Source: Thiohalobacter sp.
GTDB taxonomy: Bacteria; Pseudomonadota; Gammaproteobacteria; Thiohalobacterales; Thiohalobacteraceae
Reading direction: 5' to 3'
NCBI GenBank assembly: GCA_026993645.1
Contig: JALWSQ010000292.1
Coordinates: 1 to 34,610, forward strand
Length of the DNA stretch: 34,610 nucleotides
A program made the position numbers and the translations under genes. Within the stretch, counting starts at the first letter, position 1. Each line of letters opens with the position of its first letter. The notes beneath the pieces are model-generated. The model worked only from the letters and a program-made list of their open reading frames with translations. It had not been told where the DNA came from and searched no databases. Positions 1 through 6,931 of the stretch are shown one piece after another.

Positions 1-75
1 ACCAGCCCGGGATCCGGGGCGGTTTCCATGGCGGGGTAGCGGGGGACTATACTGCGCCCCGGATCCCGGGCTGGT
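1..75. repeat. 21-bp perfect inverted repeat around a promoter-like sequence
   Basis: Bases 1-21 and 55-75 are exact reverse complements, separated by 33 bases. Each arm contains CCCGGGATCC or its complement. The spacer holds TATACT at 48-53, a good -10 match, with TTTCCA at 23-28 as a weak -35 (19-base spacing). The right arm ends where the Shine-Dalgarno sequence of the first gene begins. The repeat may extend left of the window. It could be an operator flanking the promoter, or a hairpin if transcribed from upstream. There is no T-tract, so it does not look like a terminator. Confidence 0.75.
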
Positions 76-86
76 GAGGTGACGAC

Positions 87-845
87 ATGGTGGCACTGAG
101 GGAGCTGGTGGCCGAGCTGGATGCCCTGCTGCAGGTGGGCGACTTTGCCGACTATTGCCCCAACGGGCTGCAGGTGGAGGGACGGGGACGGGTGCACCGC
201 ATCCTCTCCGGGGTCACCGCCTGCGAGGCCCTGGTGGAGACCGCGGTGACGCGGGGGGCCGACCTGCTGCTGGTCCACCACGGCTATTTCTGGCGCGGCG
301 AGGATCCGCGCGTCTGCGGCATGAAACGCCGACGGCTGCAGCGCCTGCTGGCCGCGGACATCAGCCTGGTCGCCTACCATCTGCCCCTGGACGCCCACCC
401 GGAACTGGGCAACAACGCCCAGCTGGCGCAGCGGCTGGGCCTGGCGGCGGAAGGCCGCTTCGGCACCGGCAGCGGCCCGGAACTGGGCTGGTACGGCCGC
501 CTGCCCCGGGCCATGACCGTCAAGGAACTGACGGACTGGATCCGGGCGCGGCTGCAACGCACACCCCTGCACCTGGAGGGGGGTCCGGAGCCTATCCAGC
601 GCCTGGGCTGGTGTACCGGGGCGGCCCAGTCCTACCTCGAGGCGGCCGCCGACCTGGGCCTGGATGCCTTCGTCACCGGCGAGGCCTCGGAACAGACCAC
701 CCACGTGGCCCGGGAACGGGGGATCCACTGTTTCGTGGCGGGCCATCATGCGACGGAGCGCTACGGCGTGCAGGCACTGGGCGCCTGGGCGGCGCACCGC
801 TTCGGCCTTGAACATGAGTTCATTGAGGTGCCAAACCCGATCTGA
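87..845 (+). CDS. Nif3-like dinuclear metal centre protein (YbgI/GTP cyclohydrolase I type 2 homolog)
   Basis: This is a soluble 252-aa protein of the Nif3/YbgI family, which forms toroidal hexamers with a two-metal site in each subunit. Family hallmarks are visible in order: PNGLQVEG near residue 25, HHGYFW near 64 (metal-binding His pair), YHLPLDAHPELGNN near 96, and AGHHATERYG near 217 (His and Glu ligands). The length is usual for the bacterial short form. The ATG at 87 is preceded by GAGGTGA at 76-82. The cellular role is not settled: an old GTP cyclohydrolase label exists, and E. coli YbgI has been linked to DNA damage and metal handling. In related genomes it often lies beside petA, as here. 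No overlap with petA suggests its own transcription unit. Confidence 0.9.
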   Translation: MVALRELVAELDALLQVGDFADYCPNGLQVEGRGRVHRILSGVTACEALVETAVTRGADLLLVHHGYFWRGEDPRVCGMKRRRLQRLLAADISLVAYHLPLDAHPELGNNAQLAQRLGLAAEGRFGTGSGPELGWYGRLPRAMTVKELTDWIRARLQRTPLHLEGGPEPIQRLGWCTGAAQSYLEAAADLGLDAFVTGEASEQTTHVARERGIHCFVAGHHATERYGVQALGAWAAHRFGLEHEFIEVPNPI

Positions 846-1039
846 ATCAATATCCTCTGGCATTACCCTTGATTTGTTCAGGGGCATGTCAGTAAGCTAT
901 GCCGCTTTTAGCCACGCCGCCCGGCAGCAGTGTCGCAGCCGGTGCGCACAAACGGGTGCCGGCGGTGTAGAATGGGCGCCCGTTTCCCGGCGTCCGGATA
1001 CCGGATTCCTCGTTCCTTCAAATCTGGAGAACCAAGTCG
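846..1039 (+). promoter_or_regulatory. Intergenic region, likely petABC promoter
   Basis: This 194-base gap precedes petA. Two sigma-70-like candidates are visible. One is TTGTTC at 874-879 with TATGCC at 898-903 (18-base spacing). The other is TAGAAT at 968-973, a 5/6 match to the -10 consensus but without a convincing -35. The petA Shine-Dalgarno GGAGA is at 1026-1030. No intrinsic terminator with a T-tract is seen for the upstream gene. The placement of the start site is a guess. Confidence 0.35.
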
Positions 1040-1633
1040 ATGAGCAGTGAAGGTGTTGATAAGAGCCGGCGCCGCTTCCTCACGGTCGCAACGAGCGTGG
1101 TGGGTGCGGTCGGTGCCGTGTACACGGCTGTCCCCTTCGTTCTCTCCATGGAGCCGAGCGCGCGGGCACAGGCCGCCGGGGCTCCGGTGGAGGCGGACAT
1201 CAGCAAGCTCGAGCCGGGGCAGCTCATGCGCGTCAAATGGCGCGGCAAGCCCGTCTGGATCGTGCGGCGCACCAAGGCGATGCTGGATGCCCTGCCGACG
1301 CTGGACGGGATGTTGCGGGATCCCAAGTCGGAGGAGCCCCAGCAGCCGCCCTATGCCAAGAACGAATACCGGTCCATCAAGCCGGAGATCCTGGTGCTGG
1401 TGGGTATCTGCACCCATCTCGGCTGTTCGCCGACCTACCGGCCGGACGTGGCGCCGGACGATCTCGGACCCCAGTGGAAGGGGGGGTTCTTCTGCCCCTG
1501 CCACGGTTCCCGTTTCGACCTGGCCGGCCGCGTGTTCAAGGGCGTGCCGGCCCAGCTCAACCTGGTGGTGCCGCCCTACCGGTTCCTGAGCGATACCCGC
1601 ATCCTGGTTGGCGATGACAAAGGAGTTGCGTAA
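1040..1633 (+). CDS. petA: Ubiquinol-cytochrome c reductase iron-sulfur (Rieske) subunit
   Basis: This is the Rieske [2Fe-2S] subunit (197 aa) of the cytochrome bc1 complex. It takes one electron from quinol at the Qo site and passes it to cytochrome c1 on the periplasmic side. The N-terminus has a twin-arginine-like RRRFL at 11-15, then a hydrophobic anchor at about 18-37. Cluster ligands lie in CTHLGC (C124, H126; C129 for the disulfide) and CPCHGSRF (C152, H155; C154 for the disulfide). The residue two after Ser157 is Phe159, where high-potential Rieske proteins usually carry Tyr. The stop codon shares one base with the petB start (TAATG), so the genes are translationally coupled. Start ATG 1040 has GGAGA nine bases upstream. 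Confidence 0.97.
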   Translation: MSSEGVDKSRRRFLTVATSVVGAVGAVYTAVPFVLSMEPSARAQAAGAPVEADISKLEPGQLMRVKWRGKPVWIVRRTKAMLDALPTLDGMLRDPKSEEPQQPPYAKNEYRSIKPEILVLVGICTHLGCSPTYRPDVAPDDLGPQWKGGFFCPCHGSRFDLAGRVFKGVPAQLNLVVPPYRFLSDTRILVGDDKGVA

Positions 1634-2871
1634 TGGCTGCTGAGCGATCTGACAAGTGGCAGGGCGGTCTTCTCGGCTGGATCGATGCGCGCTTTCCACT
1701 CAGTTCCATGTGGAACGACCATCTGGCCAAGTACTACGCCCCCAAGAACTTCAATTTCTGGTACTTCTTCGGCTCCCTGGCACTGCTGGTGCTGGTGATC
1801 CAGATCCTGACCGGAATCTTCCTGGCCATGAACTACAAGCCGGACGCGGCCAAGGCCTTCGCCTCGGTCGAGTACATCATGCGTGACGTGGACTGGGGCT
1901 GGCTGATCCGGTACATGCATTCCACCGGTGCCTCGGCCTTCTTCATCGTCGTCTATCTGCACATGTTCCGGGGCCTGATGTACGGTTCCTTTCGCAAGCC
2001 GCGGGAACTCATCTGGATCTTCGGTATGTTTATCTACCTGGCGCTGATGGCCGAGGCCTTCTTCGGCTACCTGCTGCCCTGGGGCCAGATGTCCTACTGG
2101 GGGGCGCAGGTGATCACCTCGTTGTTCGGCGCCATCCCGGTGGTGGGCGACGACCTGTCGCTGTGGATCCGCGGTGACTACGTCATCTCCGATGCTACCC
2201 TGAACCGGTTCTTCGCCTTCCACATCATCGCCGTGCCCCTGGTGCTGCTGGTGCTGGTGGTGGTGCACCTGCTGGCGCTGCACGAGGTGGGGTCGAACAA
2301 CCCCGACGGCATCGAGATCAAGAAGAACAAGGACGAGAACGGGATCCCCAAGGATGGCATTCCCTTCCATCCCTATTACACGGTCAAGGACATCGTCGGC
2401 GTCGGGGTGTTCCTGATGTTCTTCTCGGCGGTGATCTTCTTCGTGCCCGATGGGGGTGGCTACTTCCTGGAGAAGCCGAACTTCGAGCCGGCCAACCCGC
2501 TGAAGACCCCGGAACACATCGCGCCGGTGTGGTACTTCACACCGTTCTACGCCATGTTACGGGCGGTGCCGAGCAAGTTCGGCGGGGTGCTGATCATGTT
2601 CGGTGCTATTGTCATTCTGTTCTTCCTGCCCTGGCTGGATCGCAGTCCAGTGAAGTCGATCCGCTACAAGGGTCCACTGTCGAAGATAGCCCTGACGCTG
2701 TTCGTGCTGTCCTTCGGCATGCTGGCCTATCTCGGCATGAATCCACCCAGCCCCGTGAGGACCCTGCTGGCGCAGATCGGTACGGTGATCTATTTCCTGT
2801 TCTTCCTCGCCATGCCGATCTACTCGAAGATGGATTCCACCAAGCCGGTACCGGAAAGGGTGACGAAATGA
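1633..2871 (+). CDS. petB: Cytochrome b subunit of the bc1 complex
   Basis: This 412-aa integral membrane subunit carries hemes bL and bH and forms both quinone sites. Heme ligands are H96/H110 in helix B and H197/H212 in helix D. The second pair is 15 residues apart, one more than the 14 of mitochondrial and Rhodobacter cytochrome b. The Qo-site PEWY motif reads PVWY at 298-301, a variant known in beta- and gammaproteobacteria. The hydrophobic C-terminal third ends with a helix near 360-400. It is single-length cytochrome b, not a split b6/subunit IV. It overlaps petA by one base and petC by four (ATGA), so the three genes form a tight operon. Confidence 0.97.
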   Translation: MAAERSDKWQGGLLGWIDARFPLSSMWNDHLAKYYAPKNFNFWYFFGSLALLVLVIQILTGIFLAMNYKPDAAKAFASVEYIMRDVDWGWLIRYMHSTGASAFFIVVYLHMFRGLMYGSFRKPRELIWIFGMFIYLALMAEAFFGYLLPWGQMSYWGAQVITSLFGAIPVVGDDLSLWIRGDYVISDATLNRFFAFHIIAVPLVLLVLVVVHLLALHEVGSNNPDGIEIKKNKDENGIPKDGIPFHPYYTVKDIVGVGVFLMFFSAVIFFVPDGGGYFLEKPNFEPANPLKTPEHIAPVWYFTPFYAMLRAVPSKFGGVLIMFGAIVILFFLPWLDRSPVKSIRYKGPLSKIALTLFVLSFGMLAYLGMNPPSPVRTLLAQIGTVIYFLFFLAMPIYSKMDSTKPVPERVTK

Positions 2872-3599
2872 AAAGACTATTGACGCTGTTCCTGTTGGTG
2901 ATTCCGGGGCTGGTCTGGGCCAGTGAGCACGCGCACCTGGACCAGGTGAACATCGACCTGACGGACAAGCCCTCGCTGCAGCGTGGGGCGCGCCTGTTCG
3001 TCAACTACTGCCTCAGCTGCCACTCGGCGCGCTACATGCGCTACAACCGCATGGGCCGTGACCTGGGGCTGACCGACAAGCAGGTGATCGACAACCTGAT
3101 GTTCGCGGCCGAGAAGGTGGGCGAGCAGATGAAGGTGGCGATGCCGGCGGACGATGCCGCCAAGTGGTTCGGTGCCGCGCCGCCCGACCTGACCCTGGAG
3201 GCCCGGCTGCGTGGGCCGGACTGGATCTACACCTACCTGCGGACCTTCTATCTGGATCCCTCGCGGCCGTTCGGGGTCAACAACCTGGTCTTCCCCAGCG
3301 TCGGCATGCCCCACGTGCTGTGGCAGTTGCAGGGCTGGCAGAAGCCGGTGTACAAGACCATTGAGCATGCCGGGCACAAGGAGAAGGTCATCGAGAAGCT
3401 GGAACTGGTGAGCCCGGGCCAGCTGTCACCGGCCAAGTACGATGCGGCCGTGCGGGACCTGGTCAACTTCATGACCTACATGGCGGAACCCATAAAGCTG
3501 AAGCGTACCGCCCTGGGGGTCCGGGTGCTCATCTTCCTGGCCGTCTTCACCGTCCTGTCCTACCTCATGAAGAAGGAATACTGGAAGGACGTCCACTGA
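2868..3599 (+). CDS. petC: Cytochrome c1 subunit of the bc1 complex
   Basis: This is the 243-aa cytochrome c1, which receives electrons from the Rieske centre and delivers them to soluble cytochrome c. Visible features are a signal peptide (residues 1-18, cleavage after VWA), one CxxCH heme-c site (C48, C51, H52), the MPHVLW motif carrying the likely axial Met, and a C-terminal anchor helix near 217-235 followed by a lysine-rich cytoplasmic end. The reading frame is open far upstream, but the ATG at 2868 overlapping the petB stop (ATGA) is right: it gives the signal peptide and removes an antisense-like extension inside petB. It is the last gene of petABC and is followed by a strong terminator. 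Confidence 0.97.
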   Translation: MKRLLTLFLLVIPGLVWASEHAHLDQVNIDLTDKPSLQRGARLFVNYCLSCHSARYMRYNRMGRDLGLTDKQVIDNLMFAAEKVGEQMKVAMPADDAAKWFGAAPPDLTLEARLRGPDWIYTYLRTFYLDPSRPFGVNNLVFPSVGMPHVLWQLQGWQKPVYKTIEHAGHKEKVIEKLELVSPGQLSPAKYDAAVRDLVNFMTYMAEPIKLKRTALGVRVLIFLAVFTVLSYLMKKEYWKDVH

Positions 3600-3622
3600 A
3601 GACAGTGGCTCTGTACCAGGCG

Positions 3623-3661
3623 GGGCGCAGCCGGTCAGGCAGGCCGGTTGCGCCCGTTTTT
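3623..3661 (+). terminator. Intrinsic terminator after petABC
   Basis: A 12-bp stem (3623-3634 with 3644-3655, one G-U pair) encloses a nine-base loop. It is followed at once by GTTTTT at 3656-3661. It lies 24 bases after the petC stop. This is the clearest rho-independent terminator in the window and separates petABC from sspAB. Confidence 0.9.
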
Positions 3662-3664
3662 GCT

Positions 3665-3692
3665 GGCGGATGGCCGTCCCCGGACATCCGCC
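3665..3692 (+). promoter_or_regulatory. Second stem-loop in the petC-sspA gap
   Basis: GGCGGATG (3665-3672) pairs exactly with CATCCGCC (3685-3692) across 12 bases that include GTCCCCGGAC. It starts three bases after the terminator T-tract and ends 25 bases before the sspA start. It has no T-tract on either side. It may be a leader structure of sspA or an operator. No clear sigma-70 promoter for sspA was found in this gap. Confidence 0.5.
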
Positions 3693-3717
3693 GGGTAGGT
3701 GATTCGGGAGGGGATTC

Positions 3718-4344
3718 ATGGCACTGGTGCCCAATCGTCGATCCGTCATGACATTGTTCTCCGGCGCCCGCGATGCGCACAGCCACCGGGCGCGCCTGGT
3801 CCTGGCGGAGAAGGGGATCGCGGTCGACATCGTCAACATCGAGGAAGGAGGGGTCCCGGAGGATCTGATCGACCTCAATCCCTACCAGAGCGTGCCCACG
3901 CTGGTCGATCGCGAGCTGGTGCTCTACGATGCCCATGTCATCATGGAGTACCTGGATGAGCGTTTCCCCCATCCCCCCTTGATGCCCGTCGACCCGGTGT
4001 CCCGGGCCAAGGCGCGGCTCATGATGTACCGTATCGACCGCGACTGGTACAGCCTGGCCCACGACATCGAGCACAAGGGCGAGAAGACCGCGGCCAAGGC
4101 CCGCAAGATGCTGCGCGACAGCCTCACCTCCAGCGCCGAGGTCTTTGCCGCCATGCCCTTCTTTCTGAGCGAGGAGTTCAGTCTGGTGGATTGCTATGTG
4201 GCGCCGTTGTTGTGGCGCCTGCCGTCCTACCGGATCGAGCTGCCCAAGCAGGCCAAGGCGGTGCAGGATTATGCCCAGCGTATCTTCTCGCGGGAGTCGT
4301 TTCGCAAGAGCCTGACCGACCTGGAACGGGAGCTGCGGACCTGA
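3718..4344 (+). CDS. sspA: Stringent starvation protein A (GST-fold, RNA polymerase-associated)
   Basis: This 208-aa protein has an N-terminal thioredoxin-like GST domain (about 10-85, with NPYQSVPTLVDRELVLYD and the MEYLDERFPHPPL segment) and a C-terminal helical domain. This is the SspA form, which binds RNA polymerase and alters transcription in stationary phase and acid stress; SspA proteins generally lack glutathione transferase activity. ATG 3718 has GGGAGGGG at 3706-3713. It is followed 55 bases later by sspB, the classic pair. The position behind petABC is common in beta- and gammaproteobacteria. A terminator separates it from petC, so it probably has its own promoter. Confidence 0.93.
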   Translation: MALVPNRRSVMTLFSGARDAHSHRARLVLAEKGIAVDIVNIEEGGVPEDLIDLNPYQSVPTLVDRELVLYDAHVIMEYLDERFPHPPLMPVDPVSRAKARLMMYRIDRDWYSLAHDIEHKGEKTAAKARKMLRDSLTSSAEVFAAMPFFLSEEFSLVDCYVAPLLWRLPSYRIELPKQAKAVQDYAQRIFSRESFRKSLTDLERELRT

Positions 4345-4360
4345 ACGGCCCCTGCCACCA

Positions 4361-4379
4361 CAACGGTCCATCCCCGTTG
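4361..4379 (+). other. Small stem-loop between sspA and sspB
   Basis: CAACGG (4361-4366) pairs with CCGTTG (4374-4379) over a seven-base loop, between the sspA stop and the sspB Shine-Dalgarno. It is short and has no T-tract. It could tune sspB translation or mRNA processing, or be chance in GC-rich DNA. Confidence 0.3.
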
Positions 4380-4399
4380 GTAACCGGAGCGAGCCACAG

Positions 4400-4783
4400 G
4401 TGACACCCAGCCGTCCCTACCTGGTGCGGGCCATCTACGAGTGGATACTCGACAACGGCCTGACACCCTACATCCTGGTGGATGCCACTATGGCTGGCGT
4501 CGAGGTGCCCCAGGCCTATGTCAATGAGGGCCAGATCATTCTCAATATCGCGCCCCAGGCCGTACAAGGGTTGGAGCTGGGCAACGAGCAGGTGGGTTTC
4601 AACGCCCGTTTCGGAGGGACGCCGACCGACGTATGGGTGCCCATTCCCGCCATCGTCGCCATCTATGCCCAGGAAAACGGCCGTGGTATGGTCTTCACCG
4701 AGGAGGAAGGCCAGCCCCCACCGGACGCCCCTGGTCCCGCATCACCGGGCGGCGGGCGGCCGAGCCTCAAGATCGTCAAGTAA
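4400..4783 (+). CDS. sspB: ClpXP protease specificity-enhancing factor
   Basis: This is a 127-aa adaptor that carries ssrA-tagged and other substrates to the ClpXP protease. The globular domain (about 5-100) starts with the SRPYLVRAIYEWILDNGLTP signature. It is joined by an acidic, proline/glycine-rich linker (about 101-118) to the C-terminal ClpX-binding tail GGRPSLKIVK, nearly the same as the E. coli XB peptide. The linker-plus-tail design is how SspB tethers cargo to ClpX. The start is a GTG at 4400; no in-frame ATG lies near. It is co-oriented with sspA and probably co-transcribed. Confidence 0.93.
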   Translation: MTPSRPYLVRAIYEWILDNGLTPYILVDATMAGVEVPQAYVNEGQIILNIAPQAVQGLELGNEQVGFNARFGGTPTDVWVPIPAIVAIYAQENGRGMVFTEEEGQPPPDAPGPASPGGGRPSLKIVK

Positions 4784-4798
4784 CGGTTGGAGGACGCC

Positions 4799-5290
4799 AT
4801 GATCCGGGTCGTCCAGGGCGACATCACCCGCCTGGCGGTGGATGCCATCGTCAATGCCGCCAACGAGACCCTGCTCGGGGGCGGAGGGGTGGATGGAGCC
4901 ATCCACCGGGCGGCGGGACCGGAACTCAAGGCCTATACCCGCACCCTGGGCGGTTGTCGTCCCGGTGACGCCAAGATCAGCCCGGGTTTCCGGCTGCCGG
5001 CGCGTTTCGTCATCCACACCGTGGGGCCGGTCTGGCATGGGGGTGACCAGGGTGAGGCGGAGGTGCTGAGGTCCTGCTACCGGCGCAGCTTCGAGGTGGC
5101 CCTGGAGAACGGCGTACGTACCATCGCCTTTCCCGCCATCAGCACTGGTGTCTACGGTTACCCCAAGGAGGCGGCGACGCGCATCGCCGTCAGTGTGATG
5201 CGGGCCTTCGAGCCGCGCTTCGATGAGATCATCGCCTGCTGTTTCAGTGCCGACGACGCGGAGCGCTACCGGCGGCTGCTGGCGGAATAG
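4799..5290 (+). CDS. Macrodomain protein, O-acetyl-ADP-ribose deacetylase-like
   Basis: This 163-aa single-domain macro protein resembles YmdB. Signatures include GDIT at 7-10, the ligand loop [20 protein letters not shown] (about 19-38, with the Asn and Asp used by OAADPr deacetylases), HTVGPVW (about 72-78) and [12 protein letters not shown] (about 109-120). The family hydrolyses O-acetyl-ADP-ribose and can remove mono-ADP-ribose from proteins. ATG 4799 is chosen because TTGGAGG at 4787-4793 is its Shine-Dalgarno; a TTG at 4787 in frame would lie in that sequence. It sits 15 bases after sspB and may be co-transcribed. Its physiological substrate cannot be told from sequence. Confidence 0.88.
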   Translation: MIRVVQGDITRLAVDAIVNAANETLLGGGGVDGAIHRAAGPELKAYTRTLGGCRPGDAKISPGFRLPARFVIHTVGPVWHGGDQGEAEVLRSCYRRSFEVALENGVRTIAFPAISTGVYGYPKEAATRIAVSVMRAFEPRFDEIIACCFSADDAERYRRLLAE

Positions 5291-5313
5291 CAAGGGCCAT
5301 CGGGTCGCCTCAC

Positions 5314-5907
5314 TCAGTCCAGGTATTCGAACAGCCTGACCACCCGCTGCACGCCCTTGATCCGCCGTGCTGCCTCGGTGGCGGCATCGGCCTCCCGGTG
5401 GCGCACCAGTCCCATGAGGTAGACGGTACCGTTCTCGGTGACGACCTTCACCCGTAACGGGCTGAATTTCTCCAGCCCCGGCCCCTTGACCTTGAACAGG
5501 CGCGTCTTGACCTTGGCCGTGAGCAGGGTGTCGCTGGTGCGTACCATCATGGAGTTGGGTGCCGCCACGGCCAGTTCGTTGTAGACCCGGCGTACCTTGG
5601 GGATTCGCCGCACGATCTCCGTTGCCCGCGCCTTGGCCTCCTCGGTGGGTGCCTGGCCCGAGAGCAGTACGATGCCATTGAAGCTGGTGACGCTGACATG
5701 GCCGTTGTGCAGCTCCGGATCCTTGGCGATCCGGGCCGCTGCCTTCAGCTCCACGGCCTCGTCGTCGATGATGGTACCCGCAGTGCGCCGGTCCTGGAGC
5801 ACGATACCGGTGGCTGCAGCGCCGCCCACCACGACCGGGGCGCAACCGGCCAATGGGACCAGGATGGCGGCCAGGACGAGGCAGGTGAGGGTGGGGTGCA
5901 TCCGCAT
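5314..5907 (-). CDS. dolP: BON-domain outer-membrane lipoprotein, DolP/YraP-like
   Basis: This 197-aa lipoprotein has a signal peptide ending in the lipobox LAGC (lipidated C22) and two BON domains (about 45-115 and 122-195). DolP/YraP binds anionic phospholipid at the outer membrane, supports envelope integrity and influences the BAM machinery. It is the last gene of the leftward unit lpoA-yraN-gmhA-dolP, matching the E. coli order with yraP. The start has AGGAGAA on the minus strand about eight bases upstream, 13 bases after the gmhA stop. It converges with the macrodomain gene 23 bases away, with no visible terminator between them. Confidence 0.9.
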   Translation of the reverse strand: MRMHPTLTCLVLAAILVPLAGCAPVVVGGAAATGIVLQDRRTAGTIIDDEAVELKAAARIAKDPELHNGHVSVTSFNGIVLLSGQAPTEEAKARATEIVRRIPKVRRVYNELAVAAPNSMMVRTSDTLLTAKVKTRLFKVKGPGLEKFSPLRVKVVTENGTVYLMGLVRHREADAATEAARRIKGVQRVVRLFEYLD

Positions 5908-5920
5908 GGTAATGGTTCTC

Positions 5921-6541
<621 letters not shown>

Positions 6542-6931
6542 TCAAGCCTCGAATGCATTGCGGATCCAGCGGACCCGGTAGCGGCCCGGTGCCTCCGGCC
6601 GGGGATCGATACCGACGACGTCGAAACGGGCCGGCCGGGCCGCCAGCCGGGGATGGGTCAGCAGGAAATATTCCGCCGCCCGGATCAGCCGCCGCTGCTT
6701 GCGCCGGTCGACGGACTCGACGGCGCTGCCGTGCTCGCTTCGCCGCCGGTAGCGTACCTCGACGAAGACCAGATTATCTCCGTCCTCCATCACGAGATCC
6801 AGTTCCCCGGTCCGGCAGTGGAAATTGCGCCGCAGCAGGCGCAGGCCACGGTGCTGCAGGTAGCGGCAGGCCAGCACCTCAGCGTCCTGTCCCTGGATCC
6901 TGGGGTCCTGTCGTGCCCTCCGACTGTTCAT
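6542..6931 (-). CDS. yraN: YraN family protein (UPF0102, endonuclease-like fold)
   Basis: This 129-aa protein is of the YraN/UPF0102 family, related in fold to Holliday-junction resolvases and other PD-(D/E)XK nucleases. It shows GQDAEVLACRYLQHRGLRLL (about 14-33), then RTGELDLVMEDGDNLVFVEV with the Glu, Asp and Glu expected of that core, then RRK at the start of the next helix. No activity is firmly established for the family. The ATG at 6931 has GGGAG six bases upstream; a longer open frame exists but lies inside lpoA. It overlaps the lpoA 3' end by 53 bases in another frame, which implies coupled translation. Confidence 0.88.
   Translation of the reverse strand: MNSRRARQDPRIQGQDAEVLACRYLQHRGLRLLRRNFHCRTGELDLVMEDGDNLVFVEVRYRRRSEHGSAVESVDRRKQRRLIRAAEYFLLTHPRLAARPARFDVVGIDPRPEAPGRYRVRWIRNAFEA

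Noticed and set aside
1-75. Cloning-vector or adaptor sequence (SmaI/BamHI-like CCCGGGATCC)
   Set aside because: These sites are frequent in GC-rich genomes and the flanks run directly into a normal gene; a vector polylinker would show other sites.
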